This document shows positions 1 through 6,474 of a DNA stretch of 7,487 nt, in pieces. The translations under genes and the position numbers were made by a program. This stretch comes from an uncultured Lachnospira sp. Its GTDB lineage: Bacteria > Bacillota > Clostridia > Lachnospirales > Lachnospiraceae. The notes under the pieces are model-generated. The model ran no database searches and was not told the DNA's origin. It was given only the letters and a program-made list of their open reading frames with translations. Position 1 is the stretch's first letter; each line of letters opens with the position of its first letter. The stretch lies in contig CAMVRH010000039.1 of the NCBI GenBank assembly GCA_947169835.1, positions 1-7,487 of the forward strand. Direction: 5' to 3'.

Positions 1-2121
1 GAAGAGCGAAATATTCGTCGTTATAAAGACAGCACTTATTTTGCACCTATCATAGGATATACAGGAACTATTTCAACAGAAGAATTAGATAAAAAGAACG
101 AAGAAGGAAGTAATTACGTTGCATCAGATGTCATTGGTAAAGCAGGTATTGAATCCGCAGAAGAAGATGAATTGCAAGGTAAGCGCGGCGAAGAAAAAAT
201 ATTTGTAGATAGTACTGGTAAGATACTTAGCACAATTTCTAAAAAAGACAGTACTGCTGGAAATGATGTTTATTTATCAATCGACAGTAAACTTCAGAAG
301 TCTGCTTACAAATTGCTAGAAAAGAAAATTGCGTCCATACTTTTGTCGGAGATTGTTAACCACGATGTAAAAGAACCTGAAGACGACGACAACGATAGTA
401 AGATAAAACTTATTCCAGCAAAGAAGGTAATTTCGCAGCTTATAACAAACAATGTAGTTTCAATTCCAACTATTGATTCTAAATCAAGTAAAAATGAAAA
501 AGAATTTTATAAAGAATACGAAACTTCACTTGAAAAAACTTTAAAGAAACTTGAGAAGCAGTTAAATAATAGTCATTCTACAAAATATAATGATTTAAAC
601 AAAGAGTACCAGGATTACAACGATTATATTTATGATATGTTGAAAAACAATGGCGTTCTTTTGACAGCAAGTATTGATACAGAGAATAAAGTTTATCAAA
701 AATATGTCGCAGGTAAAACTTCAACTAATGTTTTCTTGCATGAAGCAATCAGACAGAATTGGATTAATATTGAAGCTCTTAAAGTGAATCAAGAGTACTT
801 ATCTACTGAAGAAACATACGACACAATTGTTGAATATATCATTAATACATTTAGAAAAGATGAAACATTTGGCAAGAAGGTAATTCAGTATAGAGTGGCT
901 GATAATACCATTAATGCTTGTGAGATTTTATTGCTTCTTTATGATCAGGATGTCTTTGAAATGAACAAGACTATGTATCATAGATTGCAATCTCACGATT
1001 CCTATGTGGCTTATAGATTTATTAAAAGACAGATTAAAGAATTAAAAATTACTCCAGCGCAAATAGCGCTAGATCCATGTTCTGGTTCAGTAGTAGTTAC
1101 TGACCCTAACAATGGACAAGTTAAAGCTTTAGTAACTTATCCAAGTTATGATAACAATATGTTGTCAGGTTCTGTAGATCCTGATTACTGGGCAAAATTA
1201 GTTGATGATCAGTCGGATCCTCTATACAACAGAGCGACTCAAGGTTTAACAGCCCCTGGTTCAACATTCAAGATGGTTACTTCATTTACAGCGCTAGAAA
1301 ATGAAAAAGTTGGAACAAGTGAAATTGTAAATGCTAAAGGTAAGTTTAAGAAAATTAAACCTTCACCTAAGTGTTGGTATTATCCACACGTCCATGGAAA
1401 GATTAATATAGAGGAAGCCATTGCTCAGTCGTGTAACTATTTCTTCTTTGAAATGGGTTATAGATTAGGTAAAGTTAATGGCAAATATGACAGTACTATA
1501 GGTCTAGATAAACTTGAAAAGTATGCAACTAAACTTGGATTAAATATGAAATCTGGTGTTGAGATTACTGAATCTAAACCTCATTTCTCTACAGAGTCAT
1601 CTGTTCATTCGGCAATTGGCCAGGGTAGTAATGCATATGCCCCAGTTCAATTATCAAGGTATATTTCAACGCTTGCTAATGGCGGAACAAATTATAAATT
1701 ATCACTAATTAATAAAATTGCTTCGTCAAATGGAAAGACTGTTGAAAAGAATAAAGCAGTAAGCAAGAATAAAGTTGGTGGACAAATATCTACTTGGGAT
1801 GTTGTTTCTCGTGGTATGAGAAAGGTTATAACTGATGGTACAGTAACAAAGTATTTCAAAGACACAAAGATTAAGATTGCTGGTAAGTCAGGAACAGCCC
1901 AAGAGAATAAGAAGAGAAATGACCACGCTTTGTTTGTAGCATACGCACCATATAATAAACCAGAGATTACATGTACAGCTGTAATACCATACGGAAATTC
2001 ATCACATGATTCGGCTGAATTAGCTAAGAATGTAATTCAATATTACTATGGTGAAATTGATAATAAAGACATTAGCAAACGAGTAAAGACTGAAAGTTCA
2101 AGTGATGGAGTACAAGATTAA
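1..2121 (+). CDS. Class B penicillin-binding protein, PBP2 (MrdA)-like D,D-transpeptidase; 5' end missing
   Basis: This is a peptidoglycan transpeptidase that cross-links stem peptides on the outer face of the membrane. The frame is open from base 1, so the gene starts upstream and the N-terminal membrane anchor is not visible; a TTG at 172 lies inside a conserved domain and is not the start. Numbering codons from base 1, residues 16-65 carry the dimerisation-domain signature (PIIGYTGTIS, then IGKAGIE and LQGKRG). The catalytic domain shows all three motifs: STFK with Ser421, SCN at 477-479, and KSGT at 629-632. The 'APGSTFK' and 'SCNYFFFEMG' contexts resemble PBP2 more than FtsI/SpoVD. Residues about 111-356 form an insert that ordinary PBP2 lacks (see findings). 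The C-terminus is a short polar tail. The rodA-like gene begins 14 bp downstream, which supports a cognate PBP-SEDS pair. Family assignment is secure; PBP2 versus another class B subtype is inferred, so no symbol is given. Confidence 0.93.
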   Translation, partial: EERNIRRYKDSTYFAPIIGYTGTISTEELDKKNEEGSNYVASDVIGKAGIESAEEDELQGKRGEEKIFVDSTGKILSTISKKDSTAGNDVYLSIDSKLQKSAYKLLEKKIASILLSEIVNHDVKEPEDDDNDSKIKLIPAKKVISQLITNNVVSIPTIDSKSSKNEKEFYKEYETSLEKTLKKLEKQLNNSHSTKYNDLNKEYQDYNDYIYDMLKNNGVLLTASIDTENKVYQKYVAGKTSTNVFLHEAIRQNWINIEALKVNQEYLSTEETYDTIVEYIINTFRKDETFGKKVIQYRVADNTINACEILLLLYDQDVFEMNKTMYHRLQSHDSYVAYRFIKRQIKELKITPAQIALDPCSGSVVVTDPNNGQVKALVTYPSYDNNMLSGSVDPDYWAKLVDDQSDPLYNRATQGLTAPGSTFKMVTSFTALENEKVGTSEIVNAKGKFKKIKPSPKCWYYPHVHGKINIEEAIAQSCNYFFFEMGYRLGKVNGKYDSTIGLDKLEKYATKLGLNMKSGVEITESKPHFSTESSVHSAIGQGSNAYAPVQLSRYISTLANGGTNYKLSLINKIASSNGKTVEKNKAVSKNKVGGQISTWDVVSRGMRKVITDGTVTKYFKDTKIKIAGKSGTAQENKKRNDHALFVAYAPYNKPEITCTAVIPYGNSSHDSAELAKNVIQYYYGEIDNKDISKRVKTESSSDGVQD

Positions 2122-2135
2122 ACTAAGAGGAATTT

Positions 2136-3269
2136 ATGTTTAAAAAGATTAAAGATTTAATAACTTCATATAAATTATCGAAACTAAACTTCAGACTTTT
2201 AGTTTATGTTTTTGCGCTTACAACTTTGGGTGTGTTTGCAATTGGTAGTGCTACAGAAGGACAAGACTACCAATTAAGACAAATAGTAGGTGTAGTTGTT
2301 GCTTTAGCAGGACTAATTGTACTAACATTGTTTAGTTATAAATTTGTTTTTAAATTTTACTGGCCACTATATTTTGTAGCAATTGGACTATTGTTGTTGG
2401 TTTTAATTTTAGGACAAACAAAACTTGGTGCTACTAGATGGATCGATCTTGGATTCGTTCAGTTCCAGCCATCCGAAGTAGCTAAGTTGTTCTTGATTAT
2501 TTTCGTGGTCATGTTTATACAAAAGCACTACGAAACACTAGATACTCCAAAGACTTTAGGGTTAGTAAATCTATTTGCTCTAATTATTCTATTTTTGATT
2601 TTTAGAGAGCCTGATTTGTCTTCAACCATAGTTCTTTTTGTTACGTTTTGTGCTATAATGTTCTTATCGAACATGAGTGGAAAAATCATTGCGGCTATCG
2701 CCATAATAGCAGTGCCAGTAGTACTTGTATTCGGTTTCTTCGCGATAAACCCTAACAGTGGAATCTTGCAAGAGTACCAGTACAATCGTATCGTAGGATT
2801 TTTCCAAGAAGACAATAAAGAAGCCAAAGAAATCAGATATCAGCAAGAAAACTCACTTCTTGCCATCGGATCTGGCGGTCTAAGAGGTAAAGGTATTGAA
2901 AACGAAAATGCCACTTCAGTTAAGAACGGTAAATTCTTATCAGAAGCCCATACAGACTTTATCTTTACAATTATAGGTGAAGAGTTAGGATTCTTTGGCG
3001 CGGCAGCTGTCATTATACTATTATTGTTAGTTGTCATTGAGTGTATGATTGTTGGTTCTAGAGCCCCCGATATTGGTAGTAGATTATTCTGTTACGGATT
3101 TGGAGTTCTAATAGCAATTCAATCATTCATTAATATATCTGTTGCCACGATGTTACTTCCAAATACTGGTGTGACATTACCGTTCGTAAGTTACGGACCT
3201 ACATCCTTGCTCAGTTTATTCTGTGGTATAGGAATTGTATTGAATATTGGTTTACAGAGACAAAAATAA
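2136..3269 (+). CDS. rodA: SEDS-family peptidoglycan glycosyltransferase, RodA-type (RodA/FtsW/SpoVE)
   Basis: This is a polytopic membrane enzyme that polymerises lipid II into glycan strands, working with a class B PBP. The 377 residues contain about ten hydrophobic segments, the usual SEDS topology and length. Visible family motifs are GATRWIDLG (98-106) followed by FQPSEVAKL (110-118), REPDLSS (157-163), GSGGLRGKG (245-253), EAHTDFIF (270-277) with the conserved Asp274 of the large extracellular loop, EELGFFG (282-288), and LPNTGVTLPFVSYG (341-354). The GSGGLxGKG stretch favours RodA over FtsW, but this is a judgement by eye and SpoVE remains possible. The ATG at 2136 has AAGAGG at 2125-2130, five bases upstream. 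The position directly after the PBP gene implies translation from one mRNA and a shared complex. One oddity is that the usual SYGGS motif near the C-terminus reads SYGPT. Confidence 0.93.
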   Translation: MFKKIKDLITSYKLSKLNFRLLVYVFALTTLGVFAIGSATEGQDYQLRQIVGVVVALAGLIVLTLFSYKFVFKFYWPLYFVAIGLLLLVLILGQTKLGATRWIDLGFVQFQPSEVAKLFLIIFVVMFIQKHYETLDTPKTLGLVNLFALIILFLIFREPDLSSTIVLFVTFCAIMFLSNMSGKIIAAIAIIAVPVVLVFGFFAINPNSGILQEYQYNRIVGFFQEDNKEAKEIRYQQENSLLAIGSGGLRGKGIENENATSVKNGKFLSEAHTDFIFTIIGEELGFFGAAAVIILLLLVVIECMIVGSRAPDIGSRLFCYGFGVLIAIQSFINISVATMLLPNTGVTLPFVSYGPTSLLSLFCGIGIVLNIGLQRQK

Positions 3270-3270
3270 A

Positions 3271-3335
3271 TGCTATGTGCGTTGCACTTTAAGCAGCAAA
3301 CTTAAATATAAATAAAATACAAGGAGGATAGCGCT
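3271..3335 (+). other. Intergenic spacer with strong ribosome-binding site
   Basis: This 66-base AT-rich gap separates the rodA-like gene from the P-loop gene. It carries a full-strength AAGGAGG at 3321-3327, eight bases before the ATG at 3336, which fixes that start. A small imperfect stem (GTGC at 3277-3280 with GCAC at 3284-3287, flanked by TGCT and AGCA) lies just after the rodA stop, but no T-run follows, so it is not called a terminator. AT-rich -10-like words occur around 3307-3318 without a good -35 at proper spacing. Confidence 0.5.
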
Positions 3336-3749
3336 ATGGTGAAGATTATCTGTGGTGCCAAAGGCAAAGGAAAAACAAAGGAGATGTTAACTCTAGCAGC
3401 ACAAGCTGTTAAAGATGTAGACGGTTCAGTAGTTTACATTGATAAGAGCGATCAACACATGTATGAGTTAAACAATCAGATTAGATTAATTGATATTTCA
3501 GAATATCCAGTTAAATCTAGTGATAGTTTCCTAGGATTCGTATCAGGATTGCTTGCAGGTAACCACGATATTGAAATGGTTTTCATCGACAGTTTACTAA
3601 AACTATCTGCACTTACTGCTTCAGAGATTGCTACCATTATTGATAAGCTAGATGCTTTAAGCACTGATGTAGAATTTGTTGTAAGTATTAGTGCAAACAA
3701 AGATGATTTACCAGATAGCGTACAGGACAAGATTGTATTTTCTTGTTAA
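3336..3749 (+). CDS. Small P-loop NTPase-like protein of unknown function
   Basis: The 137-residue predicted cytosolic protein has an N-terminal Walker A motif, GAKGKGKT (residues 7-14), immediately after the first beta strand. A Walker B-like strand, MVFID (81-85, Asp85), is followed by a further hydrophobic strand at about 112-119 (VEFVVSIS). This strand order suits a minimal P-loop ATPase core. No helicase, kinase, transporter or secretion-ATPase signature is visible, and there is no membrane segment or signal peptide. Similar short ATP-binding proteins near envelope genes in Clostridia are, from memory, sometimes auto-labelled as PilT-like; the sequence shown does not support a pilus role because PilT proteins are much longer. 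The start is set by AAGGAGG eight bases upstream. It lies between the PBP/SEDS pair and the hlyD-like gene, so a role in envelope growth or division is plausible but inferred only from position. Confidence 0.85.
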   Translation: MVKIICGAKGKGKTKEMLTLAAQAVKDVDGSVVYIDKSDQHMYELNNQIRLIDISEYPVKSSDSFLGFVSGLLAGNHDIEMVFIDSLLKLSALTASEIATIIDKLDALSTDVEFVVSISANKDDLPDSVQDKIVFSC

Positions 3750-3756
3750 TTCATTG

Positions 3757-3788
3757 TAAAAGGCGAGAGTTTATACTTTCGCCTTTTA
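3757..3788 (+). terminator. Strong inverted repeat between the P-loop and hlyD-like genes; terminator or attenuator
   Basis: Bases 3757-3770 pair with 3775-3788 to give a 14-bp stem with one G-U pair and a four-base loop (TTAT). The stem begins with A's and ends with TTTT, and its core is GGCG/CGCC. The T-run is only four bases and lies inside the stem, followed by AAGG, so termination may be partial. The A-rich and T-rich arms mean it could also act in the reverse direction, although no minus-strand gene is present. It separates the P-loop gene from the hlyD-like gene and could set different transcript levels or protect an mRNA 3' end. Confidence 0.65.
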
Positions 3789-3792
3789 AGGA
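3788..3792 (+). promoter_or_regulatory. Ribosome-binding site of the hlyD-like gene, abutting the hairpin
   Basis: AAGGA lies six bases before the ATG at 3799. Its first base is the last base of the preceding stem, so folding of the hairpin leaves the site exposed but sterically close to a stable duplex. It is the best Shine-Dalgarno match for this start and supports the chosen ATG. Confidence 0.6.
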
Positions 3793-3798
3793 TTAAAG

Positions 3799-5175
3799 AT
3801 GGCAAAAAGAAATAGTAGAGAAGTACCATACAAGAAGAGACGATTCCATTTGAATGTTGGTATTGTTGTTCTTATAGTTGGTGTTGTTTACTTGACCATC
3901 TTTGGCATATTGGCTATGACTTCTAAAAAGACAAAGTTTTATGAAGTTTCGCCAGGAACCAACGCAGAAAACAATTCAAAAATATATTCTGGATTAGCTA
4001 TTAGAAAAGAAAAGATTGCTACAGCAAAATCCACTGGATATATTGAATTTTTTGTGCGAGATGGTCTACGAGTTTCAAAAAGTACAACTTTGTACAGTAT
4101 AGACTCGTCAGGTAAATTGACTGACTATATAGCAAAGAGCAATAACAAATCAAAGTTATCGGCTGAGAACGTATCATCATTAACAGAACTAATTAACGAC
4201 TACAGCAGTGATTATGATGATATGTCTTTTAATGATGTCTACGAATTTAAGTCATCTTTAAAAGGATCAGTTATTGATTTGATCAATACAAAAACATTGA
4301 AAAAAATTGCCAGCAAGACTGGTACAACATATTCAATAAATAAATCAAAATACTCAGGTATTGTTTCATATCAACTAGATGGTTTTGAAAATATTAAACC
4401 TAAAGAATTAGAAGAAAAAGATTTCACTAAAGCCTCACGAAAAATCACAACAATAAAAACAGGTGATCAAATGGCTGAAGGTGAAAGTATATATAAAGTT
4501 ATTACTGATGATGAGTGGAGTATTGCCATTGAATTAGAAGATGAAGATATTCAAAAATATAAAAAGACAAAAGGCATTAGATTAAAATTCATCAATGACA
4601 ATTTAGATACAACAGCTAATTTTAAAATAGTAACAGGCAAAGATAATAAGAAATACGGAATAATTAGTTTATCTAAATACGCAATCAGATTTGCAAATGA
4701 TAGATTTGTTAATGTTCAAATCATAAATGATGTAGAAGATGGATTGAAAATCCCTAAGAGTTCATTGGTTAAAAAGAAGGTATATATTATTCCAAAAGAA
4801 TTCGGTACGGCTGGTGGCAACTCTGATGATATAGCATTTAACATTAAGAAAGCAAATGGGAAAAACTCAATAGTTTACCCACCAATTGCCTACTCGGACT
4901 CTAAGAACTATTATGTATCTACATCATCCTTTGACGTGGGCGATACTTTGATAATGCCTAACTCAACTGAAACCTATACAATTGGAAAGACAAAATCATT
5001 TAACGGTGTTTACAATATTAATAATGGTTATACAAAATTTGTTAGAGTAAAGATTTTAAACTCTACAGATGAATACTATATTATAAAGTCGGGCGACGTG
5101 TTTAGTGTTTCTATTTACGATAGAATTGTTCTAAACTCTGACTCCGTCAAAGAAAATCAAATCGTTAAACAATAA
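3799..5175 (+). CDS. HlyD/membrane-fusion-like single-pass membrane protein
   Basis: The 458-residue protein has a basic N-terminus (residues 1-16), one membrane helix at about 18-41, and a long extracytoplasmic region. Two stretches look like the halves of a biotinyl-lipoyl (barrel-sandwich) domain: residues 80-102 (GYIEFFVRDGLRVSK onward) and 186-197 (SGIVSYQLDGFE). They are separated by a polar, probably helical segment at about 108-172. A beta-rich region follows (219-335, including TGDQMAEGESIYKV and GLKIPKSSLV), then a C-terminal beta domain. This is the architecture of HlyD-type adaptors, but no ABC transporter or permease lies beside it here. Related proteins commonly precede yggS and sepF in Clostridia (from memory), which suggests an envelope or division-linked role rather than a classical efflux role. 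The substrate is unknown. Its stop lies next to the yggS ribosome-binding site, so the two are probably co-translated. Confidence 0.82.
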   Translation: MAKRNSREVPYKKRRFHLNVGIVVLIVGVVYLTIFGILAMTSKKTKFYEVSPGTNAENNSKIYSGLAIRKEKIATAKSTGYIEFFVRDGLRVSKSTTLYSIDSSGKLTDYIAKSNNKSKLSAENVSSLTELINDYSSDYDDMSFNDVYEFKSSLKGSVIDLINTKTLKKIASKTGTTYSINKSKYSGIVSYQLDGFENIKPKELEEKDFTKASRKITTIKTGDQMAEGESIYKVITDDEWSIAIELEDEDIQKYKKTKGIRLKFINDNLDTTANFKIVTGKDNKKYGIISLSKYAIRFANDRFVNVQIINDVEDGLKIPKSSLVKKKVYIIPKEFGTAGGNSDDIAFNIKKANGKNSIVYPPIAYSDSKNYYVSTSSFDVGDTLIMPNSTETYTIGKTKSFNGVYNINNGYTKFVRVKILNSTDEYYIIKSGDVFSVSIYDRIVLNSDSVKENQIVKQ

Positions 5176-5184
5176 AGGAAATAT

Positions 5185-5877
5185 ATGATAGTAGAAAGTA
5201 TTAAAGAAATTCAAAATGAAATAAAAGAAGTCTGCGACAAAGTTGGTAGAGATGCAAATGAAGTGACTTTAATTGCTGTTAGTAAGACCAAACCTTACAC
5301 TGATGTTGAAGAAGCTTTGGAAAGTGGATGTGTCGACTACGGCGAAAATAAAGTTCAGGAACTGGATCAGAAATATGATTTGCTACCTAAAAATATTCAC
5401 TGGCATATGATAGGTCACTTACAGAGAAATAAAGTTAAATACTTAGTTGGAAAAGCTAAGATGATTCATTCTGTTGATTCACTAAGATTGGCAAATCAGA
5501 TTGAAAAAGAATATGCAAAAAAAGATATGACTGCTGATATTTTGATTGAAGTAAATATGGCAGGAGAAGAGAGCAAGTTTGGAATCAAACCTGAAGAAAC
5601 AGAACAATTAATTAGAGAAATATCTCAATTAGAGCATGTTAAAGTATGTGGTTTGATGACGATTGCACCATACACTTTGAACCCAGAAGACAATAGGATT
5701 TACTTCAAAAAGCTGAGAGAATTATCAGTTGACATCGACTCTAAAAACATCGATAATGTTACTATGAGTGAGCTCTCAATGGGTATGTCTGGTGACTACA
5801 AAGTCGCGATTGAAGAAGGATCTACTATGATAAGAGTTGGCACAAAAATATTTGGCGAAAGAAATTATAATATATAA
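5185..5877 (+). CDS. yggS: YggS/YlmE-family pyridoxal phosphate homeostasis protein
   Basis: This 230-residue cytosolic protein is a single-domain, alanine-racemase-fold PLP binder without known catalytic activity; family members affect PLP supply and amino acid balance. Family motifs are clear: LIAVSKTKP (residues 29-37) with Lys34 as the expected PLP-linked lysine, YGENKVQEL (about 51-59), HWHMIGHLQRNK (72-83), HSVDS (95-99), KFGI, GLMTIAPY, and LSMGMSGDYKVAIEEGST followed by VGTKIFGER near the C-terminus. Length matches the family. The ATG at 5185 has AAGGAA at 5175-5180, which overlaps the stop codon of the upstream gene, indicating tight coupling. The pairing with sepF matches the ylmE-sepF order of Bacillus subtilis. 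Confidence 0.95.
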   Translation: MIVESIKEIQNEIKEVCDKVGRDANEVTLIAVSKTKPYTDVEEALESGCVDYGENKVQELDQKYDLLPKNIHWHMIGHLQRNKVKYLVGKAKMIHSVDSLRLANQIEKEYAKKDMTADILIEVNMAGEESKFGIKPEETEQLIREISQLEHVKVCGLMTIAPYTLNPEDNRIYFKKLRELSVDIDSKNIDNVTMSELSMGMSGDYKVAIEEGSTMIRVGTKIFGERNYNI

Positions 5878-5892
5878 TCAGGAGATGATAAA

Positions 5893-6423
5893 ATGGGCGC
5901 ATTAGATAAGATTAAAAATCTATTTACAATTAATTATGAAGACTTTGACGACGACCTTTATGGCGATGAATATTATGATGATGTAGAAGATACTAAAGCA
6001 ATTAAAAAAGCTGCAAAGGCTAAAAAGTCAAAATATGATGATTATGAAGATGATGAAGTTTATACTAAACCATCTCGTTCATTTAGATCATCTAAAAAAG
6101 TTGTTCCTATGACACAGACAAGAACAGCCTTTGAAGTAAATGTTATTAAGCCAACAGGTTATGAAAATACTACTGACATAATTGATACATTGCTAGAAGG
6201 AAAAGCTGTGGTTTTAAATCTTGAAGGTTTGAAACTTGATATAGCACAAAGAATTGTTGATTCGGTTTCAGGTGGATGCTATGCCATATCAGGAAACTTG
6301 CAGAGAGTAAGCGGATACATTTATTTAATTACACCTGCTAGAATTGAGATTTCTGGAGACATTATGGACATAGTAAATGGAATTGACATAAACGCTAGCG
6401 CAAACACAAGCGCATCATATTAA
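5893..6423 (+). CDS. sepF: Cell division protein SepF
   Basis: SepF binds FtsZ, anchors it to the membrane and supports septum assembly. The 176-residue protein starts with a short amphipathic segment (MGALDKIKNLF) that serves as the membrane anchor in this family. An acidic stretch (about 16-33, rich in Asp, Glu and Tyr), a lysine-rich stretch (35-47) and a second acidic patch (49-55) form the linker. The C-terminal SepF domain spans about 80-160: EVNVIKPTGYENTTDI, GKAVVLNLEGL (103-113), AQRIVDSVSGGCYAISG (118-134), LQRVSGYIYLITPARIEISG. The usual RIVDF motif reads RIVDS here. AGGAG at 5880-5884 lies eight bases before the ATG. The neighbours yggS and hlyD-like match typical clostridial context, but the customary downstream ylmG/ylmH/divIVA genes are replaced by aroB. 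Confidence 0.95.
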   Translation: MGALDKIKNLFTINYEDFDDDLYGDEYYDDVEDTKAIKKAAKAKKSKYDDYEDDEVYTKPSRSFRSSKKVVPMTQTRTAFEVNVIKPTGYENTTDIIDTLLEGKAVVLNLEGLKLDIAQRIVDSVSGGCYAISGNLQRVSGYIYLITPARIEISGDIMDIVNGIDINASANTSASY

Positions 6424-6425
6424 GA

Positions 6426-6431
6426 TATAAT
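6426..6431 (+). promoter_or_regulatory. Candidate -10 element for aroB
   Basis: A perfect TATAAT lies three to eight bases after the sepF stop codon. A start point about seven bases downstream would fall at about 6438, inside the left arm of the sepF terminator, so a transcript from here would lack most of that stem and escape termination. There is no TG extension and no good -35 at 16-18 bases; a perfect TTGACA at 6383-6388 is 37 bases away, too far to pair with it. In such AT-rich DNA this may be chance. Confidence 0.3.
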
Positions 6432-6460
6432 ACCTCCTGAGTTGTCAGGAGGTTTATTTT
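6432..6460 (+). terminator. Intrinsic terminator after sepF
   Basis: ACCTCCTGA (6432-6440) pairs perfectly with TCAGGAGGT (6445-6453) around a GTTG loop, and is followed by TTTATTTT ending at 6460. A 9-bp stem with a four-base loop and a T-rich tail is the standard form of a Rho-independent terminator. It ends the envelope/division gene block nine bases after the sepF stop. Confidence 0.85.
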
Positions 6461-6463
6461 GTT

Positions 6464-6468
6464 AGGAG
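6464..6468 (+). promoter_or_regulatory. Ribosome-binding site of aroB
   Basis: AGGAG lies six bases before the ATG at 6475 and four bases after the terminator tail. It fixes the aroB start. The AGGAGG at 6447-6452 sits in the terminator stem and is too far upstream to serve this ATG. Confidence 0.7.
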
Positions 6469-6474
6469 ATTATT

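Noticed and set aside
172..174. TTG as the start codon of the PBP gene
   Set aside because: The frame is open to base 1 and the 57 upstream codons encode conserved dimerisation-domain sequence; no convincing ribosome-binding site precedes the TTG, so the gene is simply cut by the window edge.
2528..3037. Three minus-strand open frames (2528-2827, 2664-2846, 2840-3037)
   Set aside because: They lie entirely inside the rodA-like gene, overlap one another in different frames, and show no protein family motifs; they are shadows.
3271..3295. Hairpin after the rodA-like stop codon as a terminator
   Set aside because: The stem is broken by an asymmetric internal loop and has only two 4-bp arms, and no T-run follows.
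3282..3318. Promoter for the P-loop gene (TTGCAC with TATAAA or TAAAAT)
   Set aside because: The -35-like word matches poorly and the spacing is 19 or more bases; AT-rich -10-like words are expected by chance here.
3476..3730. Minus-strand open frame of 84 codons
   Set aside because: It lies wholly within the P-loop gene, which has a Walker A motif and a strong ribosome-binding site; the antisense product has no recognisable features.
6383..6388. Perfect TTGACA inside the 3' end of sepF as a -35 element
   Set aside because: No -10-like word lies 16-18 bases downstream, and the nearest TATAAT is 37 bases away; the bases encode conserved-frame SepF residues.
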